Below are positions 26,301 to 38,457 of a stretch of DNA of 64,000 nt, piece after piece (position 1 is the first letter of the stretch; each line of letters opens with the position of its first letter). Origin of the DNA: Crotophaga sulcirostris (lineage: Eukaryota > Chordata > Aves > Cuculiformes > Crotophagidae). The DNA lies in NCBI GenBank assembly GCA_013397455.1, contig VYZB01000295.1, positions 90,271 through 154,270 on the forward strand. Reading direction: 5' to 3'. The notes below the pieces were generated by a model. That model saw only the letters and a list, made by a program, of their open reading frames with translations. It did no database searches and was not told where the DNA came from. The translations under genes and the position numbers were made by a program.

Positions 26301-27511
26301 GATCTCAATTTGTGAGGTAAATGTGGGGGGAAAGTGGCATATGCAGAATATGAGGGACAGGAATTTCAGCTGGGGAAGCAAAAAACCACATACAGTCTTG
26401 AAAGCTAGGACCTGCTGAAACAAGAGCTACAAGCTGATATCATCAGTTCAAACAGAGTATCCCAAACAAGGCTTTTCAAACCTCTGCATTTCCTTATTTT
26501 AGGATTAAAAAGATCAAGGTTTTGCAAAACCCTGCTTGATTAGAAGACTAGAGTGGTCTCAAATCTTTCCCATGAAGAAAACTGGTACAATTCTTTAGGA
26601 TTTGGGGTGGGGGTTGTTATTTTTGTCTGTTTGAATGAAGTCTTGAAGTTTCTTCATACAAAAGTGTAAATATTTGCTTCATCTTTTTCATTTTATCAAT
26701 GTGCCATCTCAAGTGTAGTCACAACAGCCTTCATTGTAACGGCAATAGTGTAATGGTATATCAAGTACTGACTCCCTGCTCCTCAAACATCCAAGAATCA
26801 GTCATTCTCAGCTAAAACACTGTAATGGAACAGAAATAAAACGAGCATTAAAAAAAAAAAGTCCTCTTCTGTGCCATTATATCCCAAGATTTAAAATATC
26901 GCCTTAAAATGTGATCTATATTCATGGTTTGGGAAAGCACAATTTCACATCTGACTAGGTTTAACAGTCAAATACTGCTTACCTCAGAAAACAAGCAAAA
27001 AAAATCACATAAAAATATACAAATTACAGAAAAGTCTTTAAAGTATATTTTCTTTAGCTTTTCAGTGAAGTGACAGTAATAATGATGAATCCCCATGAGC
27101 AGACTGTAAATCTAGCCAGAAAACAGAATTTTCAGAGGGCTGTTTCATTTTTCAGGACAACCATGAAGAGCAAAGGGGAGTAACAGCCAAGGGAGCAAAA
27201 ACTAGCCACCTCCTCCTCACAGATCTAGCCACAAATGTTCATGGAATCCAGGCAGTGGATTTCAGAATACATTTTACGGCTTTCATATCAAAAGCTAAGC
27301 ACTCCCAGACATCCTCCCCACAGCCTCAGTTCTAAAACTTCGTTGCTCAAAGGAACACAGAGACAAGTCTATTTAAAGAAGTGTTAGCTGAGACAACTTA
27401 TACAAGGCATCTTTACAACTGGATGTCTGCATTTTTCCCTCTCCAGCATGCTAAGAGACACAAAAGAAGGTAAATTTAAATTTCATATTAAAGACATTTC
27501 CACTAACTTAC

Positions 27512-27628
27512 ATCATCAATGACAATGTGTGTGAATTCCTTTAGGCTTTTGGCACAAACTACTTTTTCAAGAAGAACTCCAGTTGTCACCAATCTTGTCC
27601 TGTTTGAGGAAATGTTCTCCAAACTTAC
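27512..27628 (-). CDS. TDRD9: TDRD9 helicase exon with start of motif II
   Basis: The exon is 117 bases (39 codons), with its acceptor at 27629-27630 and donor at 27510-27511. It reads VSLENI, then RLVTTGVLLEKVV and KSLKEFTHIVIDD. Human has VGLEKI, RLIYMTTGVLLQKIV and KSLMEFTHVFIDE. Together with the next exon motif II is D-D-V-H, where the family has D-E-V-H. The exon is open. The exon that should precede it in the transcript is found inverted at 29 kb. Confidence 0.9.
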
Positions 27629-28929
27629 CTAACACAATGAGAAAAATAAAGACATGAGCAGATAGTGAATGGATTTACAGGAATTACGCAGCTGAAAGAA
27701 TTCCAAAATGAAATACAGATTAAGTCCATGAGAATTATTCATTCAAACTTCCAGAAGACTCTGTACAAATGAGTTCTCAAAGCTTGGAATCCACTAACTC
27801 AAGGAACAAATATTTTCTTTAGGAGAAAACAAAAAAACCTCAAAACTTTATTTTATAAAGGATCAAAAATTCCTGCAAAGTGCTATAGCCTGAGAATAAT
27901 CCTTCAAAGTTTTTTAAAAGGTAAGCACATGAAGATAGCATCAAGATCAGGCAACTTACTCTAGAAAGGAAAGTTCTACAATCCTATGTTAAACAATGGA
28001 TCTACCATTTCTAAAATAATTACATAACCTGAGCCATTTCAGGTGCTGCCTACCCAGGCAGGCAGGCAGAGCAATGATCATCTTTTCATTTTCCATTTTA
28101 GAACAGCTTAGAACAGACAAATCTACACTCAACTGTTTTTTTACTTCCTTTTTGCTCAACTCAAACAAGTACTTGTGAAACAAGCACTGCACATCCAAAT
28201 ACACTGTCCTGAAAAGAGTCTGGAAACACACCATCACCATTTTCAAGACTCATTAGTCTAATGAATCAATTTCGCAATTTTATGACTGTTCAATTCAAGG
28301 TATAAAGTTATATAAAACACTTTGTTTAGAAACTACTTTGGAAAAAGTAACATATATAACCCATAGTAATTCTACAAAGCAATAACCTGAGGTTATTAAT
28401 ATTGTCTTAGTTAAGACCTGAGAATGTCAGATAATAACTCCCACATAGTTACTCTAGAATGTTCACCTCTCTGAACTGAAACTTCTTTAGTAAGTGATGG
28501 ACCATAAACAGTATTTTTAGTTCATCTTCCAATTTACCTGTGAAAAAATTCAGAGTAGTATAAAAAAAGAAGGCAAAAAATAACTTTACCTACTATAGCA
28601 TTTGCTGTAAATATATCAAAAGAAACCACTAAGATTTGATACTTAAAGAACAGTATTCAGTAGGGATGATAAAGATCCTTTTGATGCGAAAATGAAGCTG
28701 ACGTATCTGTATAGCCCTGTAATATGGTATTGCTGGTACTCGTAACAGGCCATAAGCTTTGCACTGAGTCTGTGAGGCCTCAGGATTAAGGCATGTCTCA
28801 TTTCTTGATCTGCCTCTACCTTTGCTTTACTTGATCTAGTTGTGACAGCAATTTAGTGTAGAGATATCAGGTTTGGTACACTAGCAGAGGCCTTAAGAAA
28901 TGTAGACATGGGTTAACAAATGAAGAAGA

Positions 28930-29147
28930 GGCTGGGCACTGTAGACCCCAAGCTATAAACAACTCTGTAATGGTCAGTTGAAAACAAAAACCCCTCAGAC
29001 CTGGAACTGGACAAAATTGATTTTATGGGTAACAAAGAGTACTGCAACATTGCTGTTACCCAGCCTCAGAGAATCGGGGCCAGCAGCCTTGCCAGGTGGA
29101 TCTGCAGGGAAAGATCATGGACGTCAGGTGGATTTGTGGGATGCCAG
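28930..29147 (+). pseudogene. TDRD9: Inverted and damaged TDRD9 exon (Walker A and motif Ia)
   Basis: On the plus strand, opposite to all other TDRD9 exons, 29040-29147 reads YCNIAVTQPQRIGASSLARW and ends GGFVGCQ before a GTACGA donor. Human has YCSIVVTQPRKIGASSIARW and GGVVGYQ, directly before the VGLEK exon. Upstream, INNSVMV (28955-28975) matches human ESNSVVI. It is followed by a TGA at 28979-28981. About 64 bases lie between that block and YCN where 81 are expected, a loss not divisible by three. No GxGK[ST] survives, only a GGAACTGGA remnant near 29003. The P-loop is therefore destroyed in this copy. Motif Ia also has Q for R (TQPQR). No intact copy was found on the minus strand between 27.6 and 31.7 kb. 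Confidence 0.75.
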
Positions 29148-30543
29148 GTACGAGAAAATTTCAAGTTGTATGTAAAAACACATTAAAAAGTACTGTATCT
29201 TCTTTATTATTTACTTTTAAGCATATCTAGCATACTGAAGCAGTGTTAGAGAATCTGCTTTTAAAGTGGAATTGCAGATTTCTAGCTGTCCTCTGTTAAA
29301 CATTCATAATGAAATGCTTAAGCTTTTAAAATCGAACAACTATAAATGCTACTTCAATATTTAATCATCTGCATTTACAAAAAGTAACCAGGACAGGAGT
29401 TTGGTTAGCAATAATATGGCACATTACAACTAAACAATTTTGCTAAAAAGCCCTGCTATCCTGAAATCAGAAACAGAAATCCTCTCTATTTCAAAAGGGT
29501 TTCACTAGGTCCACAGTGACATTTACTTATTTGCATACAGACAATAAAAGCTTAGACTTCACTAAGAAATACATAGAGTAGTGCACAAGAAATCTAGTAT
29601 TCTACTTACAAAGGCAATATTTACTGTAAAATAAGGGTTATAGCCTAAACACCTGGTCGCACAGTTACAGCTGTCTGTCTTTGGAAGGGTTACTACCTTA
29701 CACAGTAATGAGACAGAAGCAGGCACAACTTCTTTTGTGTCTGTAACACACCTGAATGTGCTCCAACCCCCTCACCTTAAAACAAACCCCCCAAAGGCTG
29801 CACAGTTCACTAAAACAGTTTCATGAAGCACTAAAAACCAGAGTTCTCAGGAAGACACACTCCAAGAAAGTTTCTTTACCTAGATTCTATGTAAAGCAGC
29901 AGTTACAGGTGATCATTGCACAGTGATTTACTTAGCACTACAAATCAGAACTTAGTATCAGCAACCTTGGGAAATATTAACTATCCTCTTTAAAGTACTT
30001 TTAGTCAAGTTTCTAAATATATTCCCCGGGAAAAGTAATCTACAGCATTCTGTCACAGCAACACTGTACAACGGCTGACTGTCTTCCCTCTGGCACAAAC
30101 ATGTCACAACCGAGACATCAGTAGCTCTGCATGATTTGACCAATGCTAGAAGAAATTTCAAGCTGCTAGGGGAAAGATCCCAGTGTCAGCATATCCCTGC
30201 TAAAGCAACACAGCCTTCCCACCTCCATCTCATTTTCCCTGTAACAACTGCAATTGTGAAAAATGTGTTAAAAGTTCATCTTTGCTCATGAAACTTCTGT
30301 TCTCCGGTGTAATTCTTTTCAACTTGCATGTATTTTGAATACAAAAGGCTATTTGCTAACTAGATGTTGTCTAACTAAGTTACAACTGGAAGGCACAAAT
30401 AAATACTAAAAGATATAACTTTCAAGGACAAACTGTAGGGCAGACCAAGAGCTAAAAAAAGGTATTTATAAAACGAAGAACCAAGACAACTGTGAAGAAC
30501 TATTTCCCTACAAGCTTAAGTTATAACCTTGTTTCTTTTACAG

Positions 30544-30607
30544 GAGGAACATTGCTAGCATCGGTTCAATTCAAAATCAAGCAGGCCATCGGTGCTGCTA
30601 AATTCAG
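30544..30607 (+). other. Unassigned exon-like segment
   Basis: A good pyrimidine tract and acceptor (tgtttcttttacag) precedes an open segment reading GGTLLASVQF and ending before CAG|GTGCGAG. I do not recognise the protein, no flanking exon is visible, and it may be chance. Confidence 0.15.
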
Positions 30608-31597
30608 GTGCGAGCCTACCTTAGGCAGAATTCTGATTCAATATGTGAAGGACATTAAATGATTTACGGTATTGCGTTGAATTAATCAATACTACTACAC
30701 TTTTATAGAGACATCTAAGGAACTAACACTTAGTTAACTCATTGCTGTCCTTCCTTTGCCAGTCAAAGCACATGAAACACTAGGGAACACCACATTCCTG
30801 AACTACAATGTCGGAAGCTTCTTCCAGTCCCTTTATTGCCCCATCTTCAGTTTTCAACACCTCCTCCTCTTCCACAAGTTTTGTCACGTCAGGCAAACAA
30901 GAGACAGTATTTTGCAGTTAGGACAGGTGGTCAGATGCACAGCACTGGACAGGTCAGCTGCACCTACTGCCTCTCAGCTGATGGCAGGCCAGACAAACGG
31001 CTTCACCAGCTACCTGGGCTCCAGAGGCCATGGAATTTGTAGAAGCACTGAAGGACAGTCATTTCTAGACAATGTATCAATTTGACAAAGTTTGGTATCT
31101 TAGCAAAGGGATACAAAAGTACTACAGAGAATGACACACAGAACAGACAAAACACAAAAATACCCTCTTCTTGGGAAATCAGCTATATTAACAAATCTAG
31201 AAATTAAGAGGCACAGTAAAAGTTTGAAGCTGAGCTGTCCTGACAAGCGAGTCAGGCTCATACTGCGTTTACCAGAACTCCTAGGAAAGAAGTGCAAGCA
31301 GATTTCTCTCTAAAGGCAGTTCAAAGCAACAATCAAGTATACCCAGAAATAACGTGGAATAGAAAATGAGAAAACAGAAAAGACAGACATGAATCCAATG
31401 AGTGATACATTTTCCTTGCAGATATATTTCAACTACTTATCTACATTTGTCAATACAATAAATCAGATGAATGCATATATATCTATGCAACAGCATTATA
31501 CATTGTTGTTTCCATAAAACAGGGCATTTACTTTTTAATATCATGCACACACATCTTTAAACAAGAAATATACAGTAAGGTTTCATAACTTTGTTTA

Positions 31598-31655
31598 GGG
31601 GAGGAGATGGGAATAAAGACCGCAGGGAGGAGATGGGAATAAAGACTGCAGGGAG
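31598..31655. repeat. Tandem repeat, 26-base unit, two copies
   Basis: The unit 'ggaggagatgggaataaaga' plus 'c(c/t)gcag' occurs twice in direct succession with one substitution. It lies in TDRD9 intron sequence just downstream (minus sense) of the 31714-31820 exon. Confidence 0.7.
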
Positions 31656-31713
31656 GAAAAGTACAGATATATCCAAGTTTAGAAAAGGAACCAAATAAAT
31701 ATATTTTTTTTAC

Positions 31714-31820
31714 CTGGTTTACAGAAAAGTTGATGATTTTGAACTGCACCTAGTTCCTGTGCCTCTGCTTGGCCGTATTTTTCAGCACATTCAGTTGTAG
31801 TGATCTCTGTGATAGGCAGC
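31714..31820 (-). CDS. TDRD9: TDRD9 N-terminal exon
   Basis: The exon is 107 bases, with its acceptor at 31821-31822 (preceded by ctttccttttcag on the minus strand) and donor GTAAAA at 31712-31713. It reads ECAEKYGQAEAQEL, matching human EYINKYRQLEAQEL in the region before the helicase domain. One split base, 35 codons and one base are consistent with an internal exon. The first coding exon, with the initiator methionine, was not found upstream to 48.5 kb. Confidence 0.75.
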
Positions 31821-32229
31821 CTGAAAAGGAAAGTAATGACAAATCCATAAATGCTCCCTAATCTAGCAGTCATGGGACTAACAGCATTATACAGTAAGTT
31901 CAGAGTTTGAGTCATGTAGGAACTAATTCAATGAACAAACTTGAGAAATAAGTTTTCTCTCTGCAGATAGATATTAGCCTGAGGAAAGTGCCACACTGAA
32001 TCTTTTTGTCTAGATTTAAAAACTCAGCTCCCAAAATATCATCCTTTAAGTTTTTAATACCTAGGAATTTCTCTCCTAATGAAAGACTACGACTTTTTCT
32101 GAACAAAGATGAAATAGTTGTTTCAGCAATTCTTGACATAGCACAGCTGAGAAAATACATGTAATTCTTGCATGATTCCCTGGGGATAGGCAAAGTAGAC
32201 AGGAGTAAACACAATTATCTCACTGCTTT

Positions 32230-35200
32230 AAGGAAAGAACTTGTGTCTTTGAGCAAAAAAATGATGGTGGCCAGAAAAAAACCCACTAACATAATCACAG
32301 TTATGGAAGTTTATTACACACAAGACAGTCTATCCATATCATAAACAGAATGAAATAAGATAAAAAAAAATCTGAGATAAACAGTATGAAAAAAAGCACA
32401 TGGGTTTCACTAGAGAATAAAGCAGTACATATAAAATGACTGTTTGATTATTGTATCATAAATGAACTTAAGTGTAAAAGTTTTGGAAACATCAAAAGCT
32501 CCCTCTTTTTGTCTTTCTTTTTTTTAAATATACAAACTAGAAATCAAAAATACGGTTTTGCACTTCAAGCTCTGGTCCAAATGCAAGCCTTTGTTATGCA
32601 GTGCACAGCAAATCTGTTTGTCAGTAGCTATACTTTTGAGATATTTTATAGAAGGACACTGCTGCAGAAGTATGCATCTCTTGACCCAAATAATAAGCAA
32701 CATGGACTCCAAAACCAATGAAAACAAAAGATTATTAACATGGCACTGCGTCACACATCACAGAGAAATTCACAATATCTTGATGCCACAGAGCACCCAC
32801 CTCCTCTGACAAGGCAAACTGCACAGCTTGGCTCTGCTACAAACTGCTGGATCTATTCAAACCAGTCACTATTTCCTCCTACAGAAAATACCCAATATTA
32901 TATCCTACTGTTGTCAAACGAGGATGTGTGGCTTCTTACCCTGTTTTAAGATTATTCTACTCATAGAGCTAAAGCAATTTTTCCCTGGATGTCAAGTAAT
33001 TCCTAACAAAGGGTTCAAGAGGATAGCACACATCTGCACAGTCACTATGTGAGCAGCACCTGCTTACTTTCAGCAAGCAGATTACACCACTTTGATCACT
33101 CCAATCCTTCTGAAACAACTGGGACAGGGAACACTGCAACAGGCTTGAATCCAAGGTGCAGTTCAGAAAAGTTCATACACATCATGTTAGACCACTTGTC
33201 AAGGAAGTTATTCCACTGAATGTATATTAAACACATGAAAAACCCCAAAATACGATGAAGATATCAAAGTCAAGCATTCAGTAGTTGAAAATAACATAAC
33301 TGAGCCTGGCCACACTATCTCAGTTTGGCAGCACTGTGTGCACATACTCTACAGATTTTAGTGATATAACTAATTATTTTTCATTTCTGCAAGACTGCAG
33401 CCTCACTGAGCACACTGGACACACACCTTAAGACAACAAAATCTGGTTATGCAGTAAATGTAAGTTGCCCTTCATCCCTCCACAAGAAAAAATGCCATCT
33501 CATTAAGACAGTAAATGTTGTCATGGAGGAGCAGGTATTACTGGACTGTCAGAGCCCTGAGCAATAGCGAGCAAATAATTTCAACAAAAGTCTTCCAAGG
33601 AGTTATGGATAAGAAATGGTAGGACTGTGTTCCTCATTTGCCGCAAGGACCTTGCGGAAGCATCTGTATTTCAGTGGCAACTGAAACCAGCTAAGGAAGT
33701 TTTATATAATACCAGATATATTCAACTAAATGCTCCTGGAGACGGAGTATTAAGCATTCCAAAATAAGCACACAGAAGCGTGCATGTGCTTTTGACCTTT
33801 GCCTGTACAACTCCAGGAAAATGAGGACAGTATGACCTTAGTGATTTGTGAGAATACAGTATTATTTTTTTTTGTTTCGATATTTTCTTTCAGAAATTAG
33901 GTTTTCTGTCTTCAGAAAACAGCACGAAGTAAATAAACCTCAGGCTACACAATGAATAAAGAAAATATTTAATAGCCAGTCATTAAGAATGAACATTGCT
34001 CACTCGATGCACTGAATCAGGCTACAGTCTTGGGGAAATGTACATGCAATTGGAAAACTGCATACGGGCATACGAAATGAACAAACGACCTTCATTACAA
34101 CATTTTTCCATGTTTTACTGCTGAATTTTGCCGCTTTCATAAAATAAAAAGCTTAGGGCTTGGATATAAAATAAAAAACCAAAAGCTTTGTAATTTTTGT
34201 AAGTAAAACAGAAAAAAATCATTATGGAACCCCTCTGGCTTTCTCTTAAGTCATCAAAACTGAACGGTTCTTTCAAGTAATCATTAATAAGCCATCAGTA
34301 GGAGGTATCATGCTATATATGCCTGGTCAAAGAGATGGAACACTTTTATAACGAGTTTCAACAAACATTTGCTGATAGTAGAAAAATGACAAGATTCAGA
34401 AAATTGAAATCCATTCCAGGCTAGGAAAGGACAGCACTAATGAAGGCAATTCTCTCAATTCTACTTCTGAAGTATGCATCTGTCCAATACACCAGTTCAT
34501 CTCTTTCCCATTTCTATTCCTTCTGACACAGTCAAAACCCACATTTCAGTACACCTGTCCTGTTATAGCACATACGCCTTAGGCTTTCCAGATTCCAGCC
34601 TTAGCACTCACCTACTTTTAGACTCCCCCAGGTCTTTTGATCCTTCAAATGCACTATAGCATTGGCAAACAACAACTTTCCAGCTGTATGTATGAAACAC
34701 ATTCAGAATTTTACCAAACTAAGAGGCAACAAAAACATTCTTTTTGCTCCAACACAATTACTGAAAATTTAAAGTCATCAACTTAAGGAAATGCAGGAGA
34801 CTTTGACTTTAGAAGTTCTGTTTTTTCCTTCCTTCCCCCTCATTTAAAGAGGAAGAGTTTAACCTTATTCAAATCAAGGGCACATTTCATCCTCAAAAGT
34901 GATCAGATTTTTGTGGCTGAACCTAAAAACACCTGACATTACGTCCACTCTATGTGGAAAAAGGTAGACAAAATTATAAAGCACTGAGAACACAATCAAT
35001 CAGTAATGTCACTCAGCAAGTAACTCCTGATACTCCCTAGCATCCAGCAGTTATTTTTCTGAAGTGTCACTGATCTTGGTACATATGATCACTTAAACTA
35101 ATTTTGAGCATTTGATTGAGACAAAATCTCTAAAAATATTTCTTATTTGCGTTTAAGGGAAAATTCAGTGTCATAAACATAAAATTAAATACAGCTGCCA

Positions 35201-37900
35201 CTTCAGGGGAATTACTAGAAGGGAAACACAGTTTAACACCAGAAACTGTTGACACATCGAATTGTAAAGGCTTCCAAATACACTGAGGGTGCTTTTCTTT
35301 AAATAAATCCAGCCAGAAGAAGGTCTTCCTTTTCTTCAAGCTACAAAATGACCTCTAATAAATCAACAAGGCCATCATAAATAAAATAAATTACCAAATG
35401 TGCTCTGTTGAGTGTTTGAAATACTAACCAAAGAATTTTTGCATATACTTAGTTATCAGGAACAGAATCAATTTCTCAATCACCACCATAACCGTGACAG
35501 GTACTTTGCGTGGTTCTTTTCAGTAATATATACTACAATGCCAATGTATGCACTGGACACAGTTAACGTCCCTAGAAGCGATGCTTAAAAAAAAGTCTTA
35601 TTGAATGAACAGATACATACAGTCTTATTCCCTGAAAAAATAACACTGATTACACAGCAAACCTGATTGTATAAAAAACATATTTGAGATGTAATGAAAT
35701 CTCAACACTTAAAATGCTTGCTTATCCAATTTCAGGTAATTTTCAATTAATTTGGGGGTAGAAGCTCTTCTTCAAGGCCATATAACTTCAAGAACATTTC
35801 CATCTCAGAGACAAACAATTGAAAAATCCAAGTGTTCTAGGGTTGTGTTTTCAAAAATTCTTACAGACGCACTTCTTGTTTATCTTCTGCCTCATTTGAC
35901 ACAAAAATTCCTCTTCAGATGGGAGTGAGAGTTGAAGGTAAAACTAGTGTCACTCACTTCACAGATCACAAGAGAAGGACTGCTCTAAGTCATGGCTTCT
36001 ATCACACACACAAGCTGTCCTCCTACTCAAGAGATACTGGGGGGGATCACTTGAAAAAACACTTAGCCTTACAGCATACAGAACAATATTTTGCTATACA
36101 ATTTTAGTACAATATATACAGCAGACTGTTTCAAAGCCTCTTTTCTGAAACTAAAATAATGTGACACTTTACATAACTGAACATTTGCCATGACAGGAAA
36201 TAACCTTCCATTGGGTTTACTGAAGGACATACTAAAAATTACTTTCCTTTTAACTGGTAGTTGGCATTCCATACTTTTGTAAGACTGGTTTTATCTGCAG
36301 ATACACACTAACTTTAGAGAAATTATGTACTGCTGTTGAAAAACGATAGCGTTCTAGTCGCAAAAATAGAAGATTAATAATAGAGTTTGGAATACGTGAA
36401 ATCTATTAAATACTAAAATACAGATTTTACAAGGTGATTTACAGATTATTTTAAGGCCTAAGAATCAATGAAGTACATGGGTTTTTCCCACTTATGAGAG
36501 CTTTCTAAAATGCAGTTAGCTAGATTTAGCAATAAAGTTTTCATATCCAGGCATTTTAAAGGTTTGCACTGCTTTTCCTCATAGCAGTCATTCAGAGCTC
36601 CTGTTTTAAAAGCTTAACTAGCTGGAGAGAGGGAGTGCACTAAAACTGCTTTGCAAAATCCTGAAAAACTCAAATGCAAACATTTGGATAGACTATGTGA
36701 ACTCAACATCTCAGAAATATTTCTTCTATGTTGAACTAACTAATGACCTGTAAGACCTTCTGTCTTCAACCTTAGCCACAGTTGCTATCCAAGAAAAACA
36801 GCCACAGATGGCAGAATGAAACAGCCCAATTACTCAAATTTACTACCTACTGCTCTGGGATTTTATGTCAGAGGGAGAGATTGGGATGAACTTTTGGGCT
36901 TCAAAGAACTGGACTCCTCTTGGAGATGATCTGTCAATGAGCTTCTCTTTTTGCAGCCACAGCTCGAAGAGGGATGTTTGGAAGAGGGCACCTATTTCCT
37001 GTGATGGATGGTGACAACCTACACAGCAACTGCCTCTCCACTACACATGAAACAGTTATTAGTTATGAATTAGAAGCAGATCAGTGTTTGTATATTTTCA
37101 AGTTAAACAAAAAGCACAGTTCTTCTATGAAGCATTGTTTCTCATTCTTTAGCAACATTCACAAACCATCTACGCTCCTTAAACTTCAAAATCAATCCCT
37201 GCCCTCTAACCACAAAGAGAAGGAATGTGGTCAAATAGGAAAAAAAAAACTAAAAAGAAGGCATTTGATTATCAACTTGGTAAAATCCAGCTTAAACAAA
37301 TCTCTGAATAAAATACAACGCAAGCTGGATTAAAAAATGCCCCTGAAGACCAGTATCAAACGCAAGATCCCCTCAGTTTCAAACTGACACCTGTAATTCC
37401 CCTATTAGTGAAATGTCACCAGCACCAGAGACATTAATGCTACTGACTGTCCAACAGGAAGAAACCAGACTCAAATATGCCCTGATTTTGTTCATCACAG
37501 CAACAGAAGTACACTGATAGCTTACACAACCTTCTGCCAGGTAAAAACTGAAAGAAGAGAATTATTACTGTTGTTAGTTGCCACAGCCAAGGACCAAACA
37601 AGAGGCCTCTCGTTTAGGCTCATGGCAAGTTGTGCTCAAAGTTGTTAAAAAGCAAAAGCAGTACTCAAACGCTGTCTGAAGCGATCAGAGGAGGTAGACT
37701 CACCATCTGTCTGCAGCCCAAAAGAGTTACAGTGAGTTGTTCTGTCAAATCAAAAGAAAACGCACTGCAAATTGATCATTAAATCCAAGCAGTGAGGCTG
37801 CATTTTAAATAGAAGCAAATCACCTACCCTGCTAGCTATGGAGAGCTACAAAAATGAAACCTTGTTTTTCTCAGCCGACTGGTAGCATTGGTAACCTCTC
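32230..37900. other. Probable TDRD9 5' intron, no gene recognised
   Basis: AT-rich sequence with no convincing exon on either strand. A 119-codon open frame on the plus strand at 36974-37333 has lysine- and serine-rich composition without family similarity that I can see, and is probably chance. Further intron, equally empty, runs from 38.5 to 42.2 kb. Confidence 0.5.
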
Positions 37901-37904
37901 TATG

Positions 37905-38457
37905 TAAACTGTTCTGAGCCTGGCTGGGATGGAGTTTATTTTCTTCATAGCAGCTCTATGATGCTGCATTTTACGTCTGTGCCCAAAAAAATACACACAA
38001 CGCTACAGTGCTTGCTGAGCAGTGTTTGCACAGCATCAAGGTCCTTTGTTTCTCAGACTGCCCCTCCAGCGAACAGACTGGGGGCTGCCCAAGAGGGTGG
38101 GAAGCAGCAGAACCAGGTAGATAACACAAACTGGCCAAAGAGATATTCCATGCTATGTAACATCATGCTCAGCAATAAAAACGGCAAAGAGGAGGCTTTC
38201 AAGCAGATTTGCCATCTGTTCCTTGGGAACCAGCTGGGTGTTCGTCTACCAGTGTGAGGCAGTGTGCAACTGCCTTTGCATCACTTGTTTTCTTTCTCTC
38301 TCCTTCCACTTTACTTACTAAACATTTTTTATCTGAGCCCTAAGTTTTCTTCCTTTTAACTCTTCCATTCCTCTCCCCGTATCCTACTGCGGGTGAGTGG
38401 GGAGTAAGCAAGGGGCTGCGTGGTGCTTGGCTGCCTACTGAGCATAACCCAGAACAA
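37905..38457 (+). mobile_element. Solo LTR of a bird ERVL-type endogenous retrovirus
   Basis: The sequence matches my memory of a common avian ERVL LTR family. It has a 5' part with 'ggctgggatggagttta' and 'cagcagtg'-like text, a middle with 'cccctccagcgaacagactg' and 'catgctcagcaataaaaa' (promoter and poly(A) region), and a 3' part with 'actgcgggtgagtgg'. No internal gag-pol sequence follows, so it is a solo LTR. No clear target duplication is visible. It carries short open frames that are not genes. Confidence 0.7.

Larger units (their letters stand above)
6109..31820 (-). pseudogene. TDRD9: TDRD9, piRNA-pathway DEAH-box helicase with Tudor domain; apparently disrupted
   Basis: TDRD9 is an ATP-dependent DExH RNA helicase with a C-terminal Tudor domain. 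It works with PIWI proteins in germ-cell granules to silence transposons. Exons recognised here, in transcript order, are 31714-31820, 27512-27628, 25291-25371, 23712-23876, 18135-18219, 14909-14953, 13904-13957, 11870-12008, 10392-10501, 7479-7551 and 6109-6201, with two tentative ones at 17413-17514 and 15438-15508. Order and strand agree with the vertebrate protein. Breaks are an inverted and damaged Walker A exon (plus strand, 28930-29147), an in-frame TGA at 18203-18205, altered motifs II and III, and no recognisable Tudor-domain exons. The last four exons are open and in phase, so any loss is recent or partial. Exon 1 was not found. A local misassembly could explain the inversion but not the TGA. 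Confidence 0.7.

Noticed and set aside
36974..37333. 119-codon plus frame in the TDRD9 5' intron
   Set aside because: No splice context, no recognisable motif, low-complexity lysine/serine content. Treated as chance.
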